DNA of 64,000 nucleotides from the NCBI RefSeq assembly GCF_000334405.1, contig NC_020195.1, forward strand, positions 434,001 to 498,000. Direction: 5' to 3'. Below are positions 47,184-56,663 of this stretch, piece by piece (position 1 is the stretch's first letter; the number at the start of each line of letters is the position of its first letter). The notes beneath the pieces were generated by a model that worked only from the letters and a program-made list of their open reading frames with translations, made no database searches and was not told the origin of the DNA. The position numbers were made by a program, and so were the translations under genes. Origin of the DNA: Blattabacterium sp. (Blatta orientalis) str. Tarazona (GTDB lineage Bacteria > Bacteroidota > Bacteroidia > Flavobacteriales > Blattabacteriaceae).

Positions 47184-48563
47184 TCAGAAACGAGTACTAA
47201 ATTTTTTTTTCTTTGTTTTTTCTAAAGCTCTTTCTATCGCTTGACGAGCTGCCCAAATTCGGTTGGTTTGACCTCCAGAAATTCCTACAGTTTGTGTTCC
47301 TCTAGCAACAACAATTGCATTAGATTTTACATATTTTACTACTTTTTGAGCAAAAAATAAGGATCTTATTTCCTGATCGGAAAATTTATTTTTAGTGACA
47401 ATTTTATAATCGGAATAAAAAAGATGATCTGCTTCTTGCACTAAGATCCCTCCATCTATTTTTACATATTCTAGTCTATCAGAAATAGGTTCATGTATAT
47501 TAATTATTCTAAGATTTTTTTTCATTTTTAGAATATTTAATCCCTCTTGTTCATAGCTTGGAGACAAAATTACTTCTAAAAAAAGACTGTTTATTTTCTT
47601 CGCTAATTCTTTCGTAATGGGAATATTAACAGCAAGAATTCCTCCAAAAGAAGAAATAGGATCAGAAGAATAAGTTTTTTGAAAAGCCTCCATAATATTT
47701 TTTCCTAATGCTACTCCACAAGGAGTGGAATGCTTCACGGTACAACAAGCTGGTTCAGAAAATTGAGAGATTACTTTCCAAGCTATATCCATGTCTCTTA
47801 AATTATTAAAAGAAAGCTCTTTTCCGTGTAATTGATGAAAATTCCGCATGGATCCTTGATCAATAGTACTGATATAATAAGCCGCTTTTTGATGGGGATT
47901 TTCTCCATAACGGAGATTCATTTTTTTTTCATAAGAACAATGTAAATAAGTGGGGAAATTTTCTTCCGTGAGAAGATATTTAGAAATAGCAGAATCATAA
48001 GAAGAAGTGAGATTAAAAACTTTTCCAGCTAATTTTTTTCTCAACTTTAATGAAGGAAATCCATATTTTTCAATTTCCTTTTTTACTAGAAAGTAATCAT
48101 GTTTATCTGTAATAGGGGTTACATGAAAAAAATTTTTTGCTGCTGCGCGTAGCATAGATGGGCCTCCTATATCTATAAATTCCATTAATGAATTATTATT
48201 ATTTTTTCTATTGATTGTGAAGGATTTTTGATACAATTTTTCAAAAAATGGATAAAAATTTACTAAGACAATATCAATGGGAAAAATTTTGTGAAAACGG
48301 ATAAATTTCATATGTTTTTCCATGGAGCGATTTGCTAAAATTCCTGCATAAATATTAGGATGAATGGTTTTTATTCTTCCATCTAACATCTCTGGAAAGG
48401 AGATTAGATCCGATATTTCTAAAAGATTAGATATTCCATGTTTTTTTAAATATTGAAAAGTCCCTCCCGTAGAAATAATTTGATATTCCTTTTTATCTAA
48501 AAAACTGATAAAATCAAATAATTCTTCATTTTTTTCATAAACACTAATTAAAGCTCTTTTCAT
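47184..48563 (-). CDS. purH: Bifunctional AICAR formyltransferase / IMP cyclohydrolase, truncated by a frame break
   Basis: The open frame gives 459 residues against about 514 expected. The N-terminal cyclohydrolase (STGGTFQYLKKHGI, MLDGRIKTIHPNIYAGIL) is whole. The formyltransferase domain includes the catalytic pair VKHSTPCGVALG and SAQKVVKYVKSNAIVVA-type blocks (FFAQKVVKYVKSNAIVVARG). The frame fails at the end (KKKKFSTRF, stop), removing the last ~55 residues that normally help bind AICAR and folate. If real, the final two steps to IMP would lose formyltransferase activity. Confidence 0.92.
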   Translation of the reverse strand: MKRALISVYEKNEELFDFISFLDKKEYQIISTGGTFQYLKKHGISNLLEISDLISFPEMLDGRIKTIHPNIYAGILANRSMEKHMKFIRFHKIFPIDIVLVNFYPFFEKLYQKSFTINRKNNNNSLMEFIDIGGPSMLRAAAKNFFHVTPITDKHDYFLVKKEIEKYGFPSLKLRKKLAGKVFNLTSSYDSAISKYLLTEENFPTYLHCSYEKKMNLRYGENPHQKAAYYISTIDQGSMRNFHQLHGKELSFNNLRDMDIAWKVISQFSEPACCTVKHSTPCGVALGKNIMEAFQKTYSSDPISSFGGILAVNIPITKELAKKINSLFLEVILSPSYEQEGLNILKMKKNLRIINIHEPISDRLEYVKIDGGILVQEADHLFYSDYKIVTKNKFSDQEIRSLFFAQKVVKYVKSNAIVVARGTQTVGISGGQTNRIWAARQAIERALEKTKKKKFSTRF

Positions 48564-48611
48564 AATAATAAATCAATTTTGTATACTATCCAATAATAAA
48601 TAAACAATAGG

Positions 48612-49169
48612 CTACAGATTCTTTAAAGATTGAATGAGAATCTCTTTTTCTATGAGAGATATTTTTTTGGATAAAGATATGGGAGTCTCTTGGAAAGAAA
48701 TTTTACATGATTTTTTTAAAATTATGTTTCCTGAATCTATATCTTTTGTCACATAATGAACTGTAGCTCCTGATATCTTTTCTTTATTATTGATAACTTT
48801 TTGATGGACTCTCATTCCGTACATTCCCTTCCCTCCATATTTAGGCAAAAGAGAAGGATGAATATTAATGATTTTTCCAGCCCATTTTTCACAAAATTCT
48901 GCATCCAGAATAGAAAGAAAACCAGAAAGAATTATAAAATCTGGAAGATCTTTCCTCATAAGATGGTCTATCTCTTTAGAGAGAGTCTTAGTCCTTCTTA
49001 AAGAATAAGTTTGAATATTTTCTTTGTAGGCATATTGAATAGCTCTACAAGATCTATCAGAAATTACTAAACTTACTTTAAAATTAGAAAGCTCTCCATT
49101 AGAAATAGATTGTATAATATGCAGCATATTAGTTCCTCTTCCAGAAACTAAAAAAGCAAGTTTTTTCAT
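48612..49169 (-). CDS. purN: Phosphoribosylglycinamide formyltransferase
   Basis: A 185-residue folate-dependent transferase for step 3 of purine synthesis. VSGRGTNMLHII binds the phosphate, INIHPSLLPKYGGKGMYG carries the catalytic Asn-His, and HYVTKDIDSGNIILKK the catalytic Asp. It lies between purM and purH with short gaps. Confidence 0.95.
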   Translation of the reverse strand: MKKLAFLVSGRGTNMLHIIQSISNGELSNFKVSLVISDRSCRAIQYAYKENIQTYSLRRTKTLSKEIDHLMRKDLPDFIILSGFLSILDAEFCEKWAGKIINIHPSLLPKYGGKGMYGMRVHQKVINNKEKISGATVHYVTKDIDSGNIILKKSCKISFQETPISLSKKISLIEKEILIQSLKNL

Positions 49170-49186
49170 ATGTATGAAAATATTTT

Positions 49187-50173
49187 TTATTTCAAAAATA
49201 CTCTTTTATTTCCTTTAACTAGATGACCAAAAACAAAAGGATTTTCTCCTAAAGAACATAATCTCTGTAAGAGAGAGCATTTATCTTTAACGGATACTAT
49301 TACAATCATTCCTACTCCCATATTAAAAGTCTCCCACATCTCCTGATCAGATAAAAAACCTTTTTCCTGAATATGATTAAAAACGGGTTGAACAGGTATT
49401 TTTTTCTTTTCAACTATAGCTGACAAATTATCTGGAAGGATCCGAAATAAATTATCTGAGATTCCTCCTCCTGTCACATGAGCTAATCCATGTATTAAAA
49501 ACTCTTTTAGCAAAAGATGAATAGGATCATGATAAATTTTAGTTGGAATTAAAAGAATCTCATAAAATGGTTTTTCTTTAATTCTATGCATCAAAAAATC
49601 TTCTTTAGAAAAAATCTTTCTAATTAAAGAAAAACCATTGCTGTGGACTCCAGAAGAAGGAAGTCCAATTAAAATATCTCCTTCCTGTATAGTTTTTTTT
49701 CCATCTATAATATTTTCCTTATCTACTATTCCTACACAAAATCCAGCTATATCATAGTCTTTTTCTTGATAAATTCCAGGCATCTCCGCAGTTTCTCCCC
49801 CAATAAGACATGTATTAGTTTTTTTACAAGAGTCAGCTATTCCCTGTATTATTTTTTCTACAATATTAGAATCCAATTTTCCACAAGCTAAATAATCTAA
49901 AAAAAACAAAGGTTTTGCCCCATGACATAAGACATCATTCACGCACATAGCAAAACAATCTGCTCCAATGAGATCATATTTTTTATAATCAATAGCTAAA
50001 CGTAATTTAGTTCCTATTCCATCTGCGCCAGATACTAAAACAGGTTCTTTGTAACTGCATAAAGATAGTTGATATAGTGCCGAAAAATAATCCAAGTTGC
50101 TTAGAACCTTTTTGGTATAAGTTTTTTCTAAAATTGGACAAATTTTACGTATGGTCCGATGACTTTCTTTCAT
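49187..50173 (-). CDS. purM: Phosphoribosylformylglycinamidine cyclo-ligase
   Basis: A PurM-fold ATPase making AIR. EPVLVSGADGIGTKLRLA, DLIGADCFAMCVNDVLCHGA and LIGGETAEMPGIY are conserved. The open frame reaches 50206 but begins with a TTG directly after a TGA and overlaps purF; the ATG at 50173 gives 328 residues. Either way the usual N-terminal YKxAGVDIxAG segment is missing. The type resembles the common bacterial form, not the longer, divergent form I associate with many free-living Bacteroidetes. Confidence 0.92.
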   Translation of the reverse strand: MKESHRTIRKICPILEKTYTKKVLSNLDYFSALYQLSLCSYKEPVLVSGADGIGTKLRLAIDYKKYDLIGADCFAMCVNDVLCHGAKPLFFLDYLACGKLDSNIVEKIIQGIADSCKKTNTCLIGGETAEMPGIYQEKDYDIAGFCVGIVDKENIIDGKKTIQEGDILIGLPSSGVHSNGFSLIRKIFSKEDFLMHRIKEKPFYEILLIPTKIYHDPIHLLLKEFLIHGLAHVTGGGISDNLFRILPDNLSAIVEKKKIPVQPVFNHIQEKGFLSDQEMWETFNMGVGMIVIVSVKDKCSLLQRLCSLGENPFVFGHLVKGNKRVFLK

Positions 50174-50193
50174 GATGAATTTATTACAAGAAT

Positions 50194-51642
50194 TTATAAT
50201 ATACAATCATTTTTCTTTATATGAATAGGATAGTTTCCAGTAAAACACCCGAAACAGTAATTTTTACCTCCAAGAATATCAATTAAATTTCTCATGCTTA
50301 AAAATTCTAAACTATCTACATTTAAAATTTTAGCAATTTTCTCTTTATCAATATTATATGAAATGAGATCCTTTCTACTTGGAGTATCTACTCCTAAATA
50401 ACATGGAGCTATAATAGGCGGAGAAGCACTTCTAAAATGAATTTCTTTAGCTCCTGCTTTTCTTAAAATATAAACTAATCTGCGACTAGTAGTTCCACGA
50501 ACTATGGAATCATCAATAATGACAATACGTTTCCCTCTGATTTCATTTAAGATAGAATTAAGTTTTAGATTTACCATTTTTTCACGCATCTCTTGTTTGG
50601 GGATAATAAAAGATCTACCAATATATTTATTTTTCACTAAAATTGGTTTGAAAGGGATTCCAGATGCTTTAGAGTATCCAATAGATGCTGGAACTCCAGA
50701 ATCTGGAACTCCAATAACCACATCTGCTTCTACTGGATGTTGCTCATAAAGTTTTTCTCCACTTTTTTCCCTGATTTCATAAACATTTATATTCTCAATT
50801 AAAGAATCAGGGCGTGAAAAATAAATATACTCAAAGGAACAAATTCTACGTTTTGTATATTTCTCTTTTTTCAAAAGAGAGAATCGAATGGATTTTTTAT
50901 CGACAATAGCCATTTCTCCTGGAAACAAATCTCTTATGTAATACCCTCCTACAGAATCTATTCCGCAAGTTTCAGAACTGAATATATAAGTTTTTTCATT
51001 AAGCATTCCATAACATAAAGGACGGATTCCATTTGGATCTCTAAATGCCGCTATTTTATTATCCATAAGGACTATTACAGAATAAGCTCCTTGAATATCT
51101 ATAGTAGTTTTTTGAATAGCTATTTCTAAGTTATTATCATATTCCGACAAATATTTTTGTATCAAACGTAAGATCACTTCTGAATCCGAATACTCGGATA
51201 TAAAAGTAACCCCTTTTGATTCTAAATCTTTACGAATTTTTTGAGCATTTATTAAATTTCCATTATGAACTATGGAAATAGTACTTTTTCCATAGGAATC
51301 TTCTCCAAAAAAGGGTTGAATGTTTTTTTTGCTCTGTCCTCCTTCTGTAGAATAACGTGTATGTCCAATAGCCGCATTTCCATGAAAATATTCAGAATTC
51401 GAAATTTTTCGAAAAGAATCTAAAACAAGACCTTCACTTTTATGGGACAAAATAAAACCATCTCGTAAAACGGAAAAACCACATGCCTCTTGACCTCTGT
51501 GTTGCAAGGCAAATAACCCAAACTGAATTAAAGAAAATGTATCAACTTTTTGAGGAGAATAAATCCCAAAAATCCCGCACTCCTCATGAAATTTATCAGA
51601 AGATTTTTTTTGATTGAAAATAGGGAATAATTTAGATATCAT
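50194..51642 (-). CDS. purF: Amidophosphoribosyltransferase
   Basis: A 482-residue enzyme for the first committed step, PRPP plus glutamine to phosphoribosylamine. Cys22 in KFHEECGIFGIY is the glutaminase nucleophile after a short propeptide. GLFALQHRGQEACGF and GHTRYSTEG follow. The PRPP-binding loop is RIVIIDDSIVRGTTSRRLV. No clear regulatory site was seen upstream. Confidence 0.96.
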   Translation of the reverse strand: MISKLFPIFNQKKSSDKFHEECGIFGIYSPQKVDTFSLIQFGLFALQHRGQEACGFSVLRDGFILSHKSEGLVLDSFRKISNSEYFHGNAAIGHTRYSTEGGQSKKNIQPFFGEDSYGKSTISIVHNGNLINAQKIRKDLESKGVTFISEYSDSEVILRLIQKYLSEYDNNLEIAIQKTTIDIQGAYSVIVLMDNKIAAFRDPNGIRPLCYGMLNEKTYIFSSETCGIDSVGGYYIRDLFPGEMAIVDKKSIRFSLLKKEKYTKRRICSFEYIYFSRPDSLIENINVYEIREKSGEKLYEQHPVEADVVIGVPDSGVPASIGYSKASGIPFKPILVKNKYIGRSFIIPKQEMREKMVNLKLNSILNEIRGKRIVIIDDSIVRGTTSRRLVYILRKAGAKEIHFRSASPPIIAPCYLGVDTPSRKDLISYNIDKEKIAKILNVDSLEFLSMRNLIDILGGKNYCFGCFTGNYPIHIKKNDCIL

Positions 51643-51680
51643 CTTTCTTCTTTAAAGAAGATCTTTGTCCCGTGAATGGA

Positions 51681-52409
51681 TTAACCTACATTAAGCCTCT
51701 TTAATATTTCTATATAGGCATCAAAGACCTTTTCAGAAACCCCACTTCTAAATATATCTTTATCAAGCTTTTCCCTTGTTTTTTTATCCCAAAAACGACA
51801 AGTATCAGGACTGATTTCATCAGAAAGAAAAATTTGATTTTTTAAATTCTTTCCAAATTCTATTTTAAAATCTACCAATATAATATTTTTATCTAAAAAA
51901 AATTTTTTTAGAATATTGTTAATGTTTGAAGTTATGCGATAAATGATATTTAATTCTTCATAAGAAATTAAACCTAAAAAAACTGCATGGTGATCATTAA
52001 TCAATGGATCTTTTAGTTTATCATTTTTATAAAAAATTTCAAAAATAGTATTCAATGGAGTGGATCCTTCTTTAACTCCTAAACGTTTTGAAATACTTCC
52101 AGCAAGAATATTACGAACAACAAATTCTAATGGAATGATATCTACTTTATGGCACAATTGTTCCCTATTATTTATTCTACGAATAAAATGAGTTTTTATT
52201 CCACAAGAATTAAGAAACTTAAAGATAAATGTGGTGATTTCATTATTCAAAATTCCTTTATCTTGTAAAAAATCTTTCTTTAATCCATCCAAAGCCGTTA
52301 TGCTATCTTTATAATGAATAATGACCTCCTGCGGATTCTCTGTCGCATATATTTTTTTTGTTTTTCCTTCTAATAAAAGCTTTTTTTTAGTTATACTGCT
52401 CATAATCAT
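51681..52409 (-). CDS. purC: Phosphoribosylaminoimidazole-succinocarboxamide synthase
   Basis: A 242-residue SAICAR synthetase joining CAIR and aspartate. LLLEGKTKKIYATENP is the phosphate-binding start, LEFVVRNILAGSISKR the substrate block, and LVDFKIEFGK with DEISPDTCRFWD the metal site. Its start overlaps the purE stop by four bases. A second in-frame ATG lies two codons in. Confidence 0.96.
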   Translation of the reverse strand: MIMSSITKKKLLLEGKTKKIYATENPQEVIIHYKDSITALDGLKKDFLQDKGILNNEITTFIFKFLNSCGIKTHFIRRINNREQLCHKVDIIPLEFVVRNILAGSISKRLGVKEGSTPLNTIFEIFYKNDKLKDPLINDHHAVFLGLISYEELNIIYRITSNINNILKKFFLDKNIILVDFKIEFGKNLKNQIFLSDEISPDTCRFWDKKTREKLDKDIFRSGVSEKVFDAYIEILKRLNVG

Positions 52410-52891
52410 AAATATTTCTCTATTTCAGTAACTAATTTTTCTCTCATTTCCATTCTGAATTTTAGTAATAATTTTTTGATTTCGTTATATTTTATAGCTA
52501 ATATATGAATGGCTAATAAAGCAGCATTATAGGCATTATTGATCCCAACTGTAGCGACGGGAACATCCTTAGGCATTTGTACCATGGAAAAAAGAGCGTC
52601 TAGCCCTCCTAACAATCCATTTTTGGAATGAATTGGAACTCCGATAACAGGTAAAATAGTTTTTGAAGAAATTACTCCTGGTAAATGAGCAGACAAACCA
52701 GCTCCAGCAATAATTAATTCCATTCCCTTTGTAGATTCAATTTTTTTTATTGTATTTGATAGTATATCGGGTATACGATGTGCAGATATCACATAAGTTT
52801 TATTATTTATATTGAATTTATTTAATACTTCTTCCGCTATTTTCATAGTCGATTTGTCGGATATACTTCCACAAAATATAGCCACTTTCAT
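52406..52891 (-). CDS. purE: 5-(carboxyamino)imidazole ribonucleotide mutase (PurE)
   Basis: A 161-residue PurE. AIFCGSISDKSTM binds the phosphate, VISAHRIPD carries the catalytic His, and GAGLSAHLPGVISSKT the second loop. In class I systems PurK makes the substrate N5-CAIR. No purK is in this otherwise near-complete cluster, so it is encoded elsewhere or PurE works with CO2 and AIR directly. Confidence 0.95.
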   Translation of the reverse strand: MKVAIFCGSISDKSTMKIAEEVLNKFNINNKTYVISAHRIPDILSNTIKKIESTKGMELIIAGAGLSAHLPGVISSKTILPVIGVPIHSKNGLLGGLDALFSMVQMPKDVPVATVGINNAYNAALLAIHILAIKYNEIKKLLLKFRMEMREKLVTEIEKYL

Positions 52892-52902
52892 ATTTATAAT
52901 TT

Positions 52903-55900
52903 TTATAGAAAATATTGTACCGCATTTTTAAAAATGGAATGTTCATGAATATTCGGGATATTTTTTAACAATCCATGATTATAACGCTCTGGATGAGTCA
53001 TTCTTCCATAAATTTTTCCATTTTCACTTAATAGACCTTCTACAGCTCCAACGGATCCATTAGGATTATAAAACCTTTCTAATGTTTGAGTCCCTTTAAA
53101 ATCTACATATTGCGTTGCTATTTGATTTTTTTTGAATAAAATTTTAGTTATTTTTTCACTAGCATAAAATCTTCCTTCACTATGAGATATTGGAATCGTA
53201 TATATTTTATTTTTCATCCCATTTAACCAGGGAGACTTGTCAGTAATTACTTTTATATGAACACATTGAGATACATGCTTTCCTATTTCATTATAGGTAA
53301 GTGTAGGAGAATGTGAATTCCGTAAGCCTATTTTTCCATAAGGTAACAATCCAGATTTTATGAGAGCTTGAAACCCGTTACAAATACCTAAAATCAATCC
53401 ATCTTGATCAAGAAAGTATTGAACAGCATCTTTTACGTATGGATTATGTAAAATAGACGTAATAAACTTTGCAGCCCCATCAGGTTCATCTCCAGCACTA
53501 AAACCACCACAAAGCATAAATATTTGTACAGTCCTTATATATTTTTCCATTTTTTCTATGGATTCTCCAATATCTTTATTTTTTAAATTCTTAAATACAA
53601 AAGTTTTGATAATGGCTCCTTCTTTTTTAAAAGCGTGAATAGATTCCCATTCACAATTTGTTCCAGGAAATATTGGAATAAATACACGTGGTGTTACTTT
53701 TTTTTTGGATTTCCATACTAATGGAAAAATATCTTCTTTTATATTTTCATGTAGATTGATTCTATGAAATTTTTTTCGATGAATGATCTTATTATTAGAA
53801 AAAATAGGAGTCAAAGTTTTTTCCCAATTTTCTACAGCCTCATTTATATCAATAGATATTCCATTAAAATTTAAGCTCTTAGAAGAGTCAATTTCTCCTA
53901 TCAAAATGAAATCTTCTGAAAGAGAAGAAGTAGATTCTATAATTAATGAACCTATGCTGATCTCAAATAAAGGATTTACAGAACGGATAAAAACTCCTAA
54001 ACGATTTCCAAAAGCCATTTTAGCTATAGATACAGAAATTCCTCCGTCTTTCACCGTTTTTACTGATACAATAGATCCTGAATGAATGCCTTCATAAACT
54101 TTATCATATGCATTTTTCAAAGAATAAAAATCTGGCATTTCGTTTTTCAATGGTTTGTGATGATACAAATATATTTTATTTCCTATATTTTTAAATTCTG
54201 GAGATACAATATTTGAAAAGTCTTCGGTGGTCACTCCAAAAGCTATTAATGTTGGCGGAACGTGTATATTTTTATATGTTCCAGACATGCTATCTTTTCC
54301 TCCAATAGATGCTAAATTAAATGACATTTGAGCATGATAAGCTCCTAATAAAGAAGAAAATGGTGGACCCCAATCTTCTGGATTATTTCCTAATTTTTTG
54401 TAATATTCTTGAAAACTGAAATAGATATTTTTGTAAGAGCCTCCCATAGAAACAATTTTAGAAATACATTCCACCACCGCATAAGCTCCTCCATGAAGAG
54501 GGCTCCAAGTAGAAATTTCAGGATGAAAACCCCAAGAAGCTAAACTGACAGTATTTGTATCTTTTTGTAAAACAGGTATTTTATGTACACTTCCTTCAGA
54601 TGGAGTCATTTGATACTTCCCTCCAAAAGGCATCAATATCGTAGTCCCTCCTACAGTACTATCGAACATTTCTACTAAACTTTTTTGAGATGCAATATTT
54701 AATTGAGAAAGAGTTTTTAAGAAGTTTTCTTTGCTGAAAGGAATATTTTTTGATTTTTGAAAAGGAGAAATGGTAGTTGGAGAATTCACATGAACCACCT
54801 GTTTTTTATTAACCCCACCTGTATTTAGAAAAGAACTTTTCAAGTTCAAAAGTTCTTTTCGTTTATGAGAGAATATTATCCTTTTATTATCAGTTACTAT
54901 AGCAATGGGAACGGAAAGTATATTTTCTTCATGAGCTAATTTCATAAATTTTTTTACATCTGATGGATCTAATACAACGGCCATCCGTTCTTGAGATTCT
55001 GAAAGAGCAATTTCTATAGCTTCTAAATCCGCATGTTTTCTAATAGGGATTTTATCTAAATGAAGAACCAAACTATTGCTCAATTCTCCAATAGCAACGG
55101 AAGCTCCTCCTGCTCCAAAATCATTGCACTTTTTAATCAAAGATATAACTTCTTTTTTTCGAAAAAATCTTTGAATTTTTCTTTCTATTATTGGGTTTCC
55201 TTTTTGTACCTGAATATTTTCAAATGAATTTTTTAATTCAGATTCTTTAGAAGATTCCGTAGCACCTCCCATTCCATCCCTTCCTGTTAACCCGCCAATC
55301 AACAAAATAATGTCTCCCTTTTTGGGCTTTTCTTGTTTAACGGCATCAACTGGAACGGCTCCAACTACCATTCCGACCTCCATTCTTTTAGCTCGATAAC
55401 CTTCATGATAGATTTCTTGAATGTGAGAAGTAGCGACCCCAACTTGATTTCCATAAGAACTATAACCATAAGCGGATTCATAGCATATTTTGTATTGCGG
55501 AATTTTTCCATTCAATGTTTTTTGATCAAGAGGATTTGAAGATCCACTTAATCTAATCGCTTGATAAACAAATCCTCTACAAGATAAAGAATCCCGAATC
55601 GCTCCACCGATACAAGTAGAAGCTCCACTAAAAGGATCAATTTCCGTAGGATGATTATGAGTTTCATTTTTAAATAATAGATACCATTTTTCTTTCTTTT
55701 TACTACCTAGAATATCTACATCGACCATGATTATACAAGCATTATGTTCGTGAGAGAATACATAGTTTTTTAATTTTCCTTTCTTAAAAAGAACTTTAGA
55801 AGGGAGATTAGATAAATCCATCAAATTTATAGGAAGTTCTGATCTTCCTATTGATCTCCTATCCCTTAAATACTCATTAAAAATATTCTGATATGTCTCT

Positions 55901-56628
55901 TTAAATATTCCATCAAATGTTATGTCCACTAATGTAGTCAAAAAAGTAGTATGACGACAATGATCCGACCAATAGGTATCTAAAATCCTAAGTTCTGCTT
56001 CTGTAGGATCACGATTTTCTTTAGTAAAGTATTGCTGTATAAAAAACAAATCCTTTAATTTTATAGAAAAACCCAACCTCTCATGAAGATTTTGCATTTT
56101 TTCATGATTAAAATGAATAAATCCATTTACCATTCTATAATGATCTTTGCCTATTCTTTTTTTGGATTTCTCAAAAAAAGGGAAATTCATTTCATGAAGA
56201 TTCTTTTCTTTCCAAATATGTGGATTCATGCAATGTTTTTTAATCTTATGAAGATCCTCTTTTTTATTCTTCATCCCTATCAATTCAATTAATTGACCCG
56301 TTTTTATAAAAACTGTAGATAGAGGATCTATAATTTTTATACATTGCATAGCCGCGTCTGCACGCGGATCATATTTTCCTGGTAAATATTCTCTAGAAAA
56401 ATATGGATTTTTTAAATGTATTTCTTTATGTAAAATATCCGTGACAGGATCCACAAAAATTTTATATAGACTATCTATAAAAACTTCTTTTTTTATACGA
56501 AAAAAATCATATATATGATAAATAATCACTTGAGATAATGAAATCTCCATATTTTTAAATTCCTGATATAATTTTCTAGAATCAATATCAAAAGGAACTT
56601 TTTTTTGTATATAAATTCTGAAATTCAT
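52903..56628 (-). CDS. purL: Phosphoribosylformylglycinamidine synthase, large single-chain form
   Basis: A 1241-residue FGAM synthase. The linker and synthase domains include LDTYWSDHCRHTTF, LFKNETHNHPTEIDPFSGAST and GGATESSKESE. The C-terminal glutaminase domain (from about 985) has IPIFPGTNCEWES, the nucleophile in LGICNGFQALIKSG and MTHPERYNHG. The full-length single-chain form is usual in Bacteroidetes. It is the largest gene in the window and in frame throughout despite many A/T runs. Confidence 0.97.
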   Translation of the reverse strand: MNFRIYIQKKVPFDIDSRKLYQEFKNMEISLSQVIIYHIYDFFRIKKEVFIDSLYKIFVDPVTDILHKEIHLKNPYFSREYLPGKYDPRADAAMQCIKIIDPLSTVFIKTGQLIELIGMKNKKEDLHKIKKHCMNPHIWKEKNLHEMNFPFFEKSKKRIGKDHYRMVNGFIHFNHEKMQNLHERLGFSIKLKDLFFIQQYFTKENRDPTEAELRILDTYWSDHCRHTTFLTTLVDITFDGIFKETYQNIFNEYLRDRRSIGRSELPINLMDLSNLPSKVLFKKGKLKNYVFSHEHNACIIMVDVDILGSKKKEKWYLLFKNETHNHPTEIDPFSGASTCIGGAIRDSLSCRGFVYQAIRLSGSSNPLDQKTLNGKIPQYKICYESAYGYSSYGNQVGVATSHIQEIYHEGYRAKRMEVGMVVGAVPVDAVKQEKPKKGDIILLIGGLTGRDGMGGATESSKESELKNSFENIQVQKGNPIIERKIQRFFRKKEVISLIKKCNDFGAGGASVAIGELSNSLVLHLDKIPIRKHADLEAIEIALSESQERMAVVLDPSDVKKFMKLAHEENILSVPIAIVTDNKRIIFSHKRKELLNLKSSFLNTGGVNKKQVVHVNSPTTISPFQKSKNIPFSKENFLKTLSQLNIASQKSLVEMFDSTVGGTTILMPFGGKYQMTPSEGSVHKIPVLQKDTNTVSLASWGFHPEISTWSPLHGGAYAVVECISKIVSMGGSYKNIYFSFQEYYKKLGNNPEDWGPPFSSLLGAYHAQMSFNLASIGGKDSMSGTYKNIHVPPTLIAFGVTTEDFSNIVSPEFKNIGNKIYLYHHKPLKNEMPDFYSLKNAYDKVYEGIHSGSIVSVKTVKDGGISVSIAKMAFGNRLGVFIRSVNPLFEISIGSLIIESTSSLSEDFILIGEIDSSKSLNFNGISIDINEAVENWEKTLTPIFSNNKIIHRKKFHRINLHENIKEDIFPLVWKSKKKVTPRVFIPIFPGTNCEWESIHAFKKEGAIIKTFVFKNLKNKDIGESIEKMEKYIRTVQIFMLCGGFSAGDEPDGAAKFITSILHNPYVKDAVQYFLDQDGLILGICNGFQALIKSGLLPYGKIGLRNSHSPTLTYNEIGKHVSQCVHIKVITDKSPWLNGMKNKIYTIPISHSEGRFYASEKITKILFKKNQIATQYVDFKGTQTLERFYNPNGSVGAVEGLLSENGKIYGRMTHPERYNHGLLKNIPNIHEHSIFKNAVQYFL

Positions 56629-56663
56629 TAAAATTTGTGAATCAAATGGAACATAGAAATTTT

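Noticed and set aside
47184-47186. UGA in purH as a recoded sense codon
   Set aside because: glpF and the DHH phosphoesterase end in TGA at expected places, and the ten codons before the stop do not match PurH in this frame. A pair of indels explains the data better.
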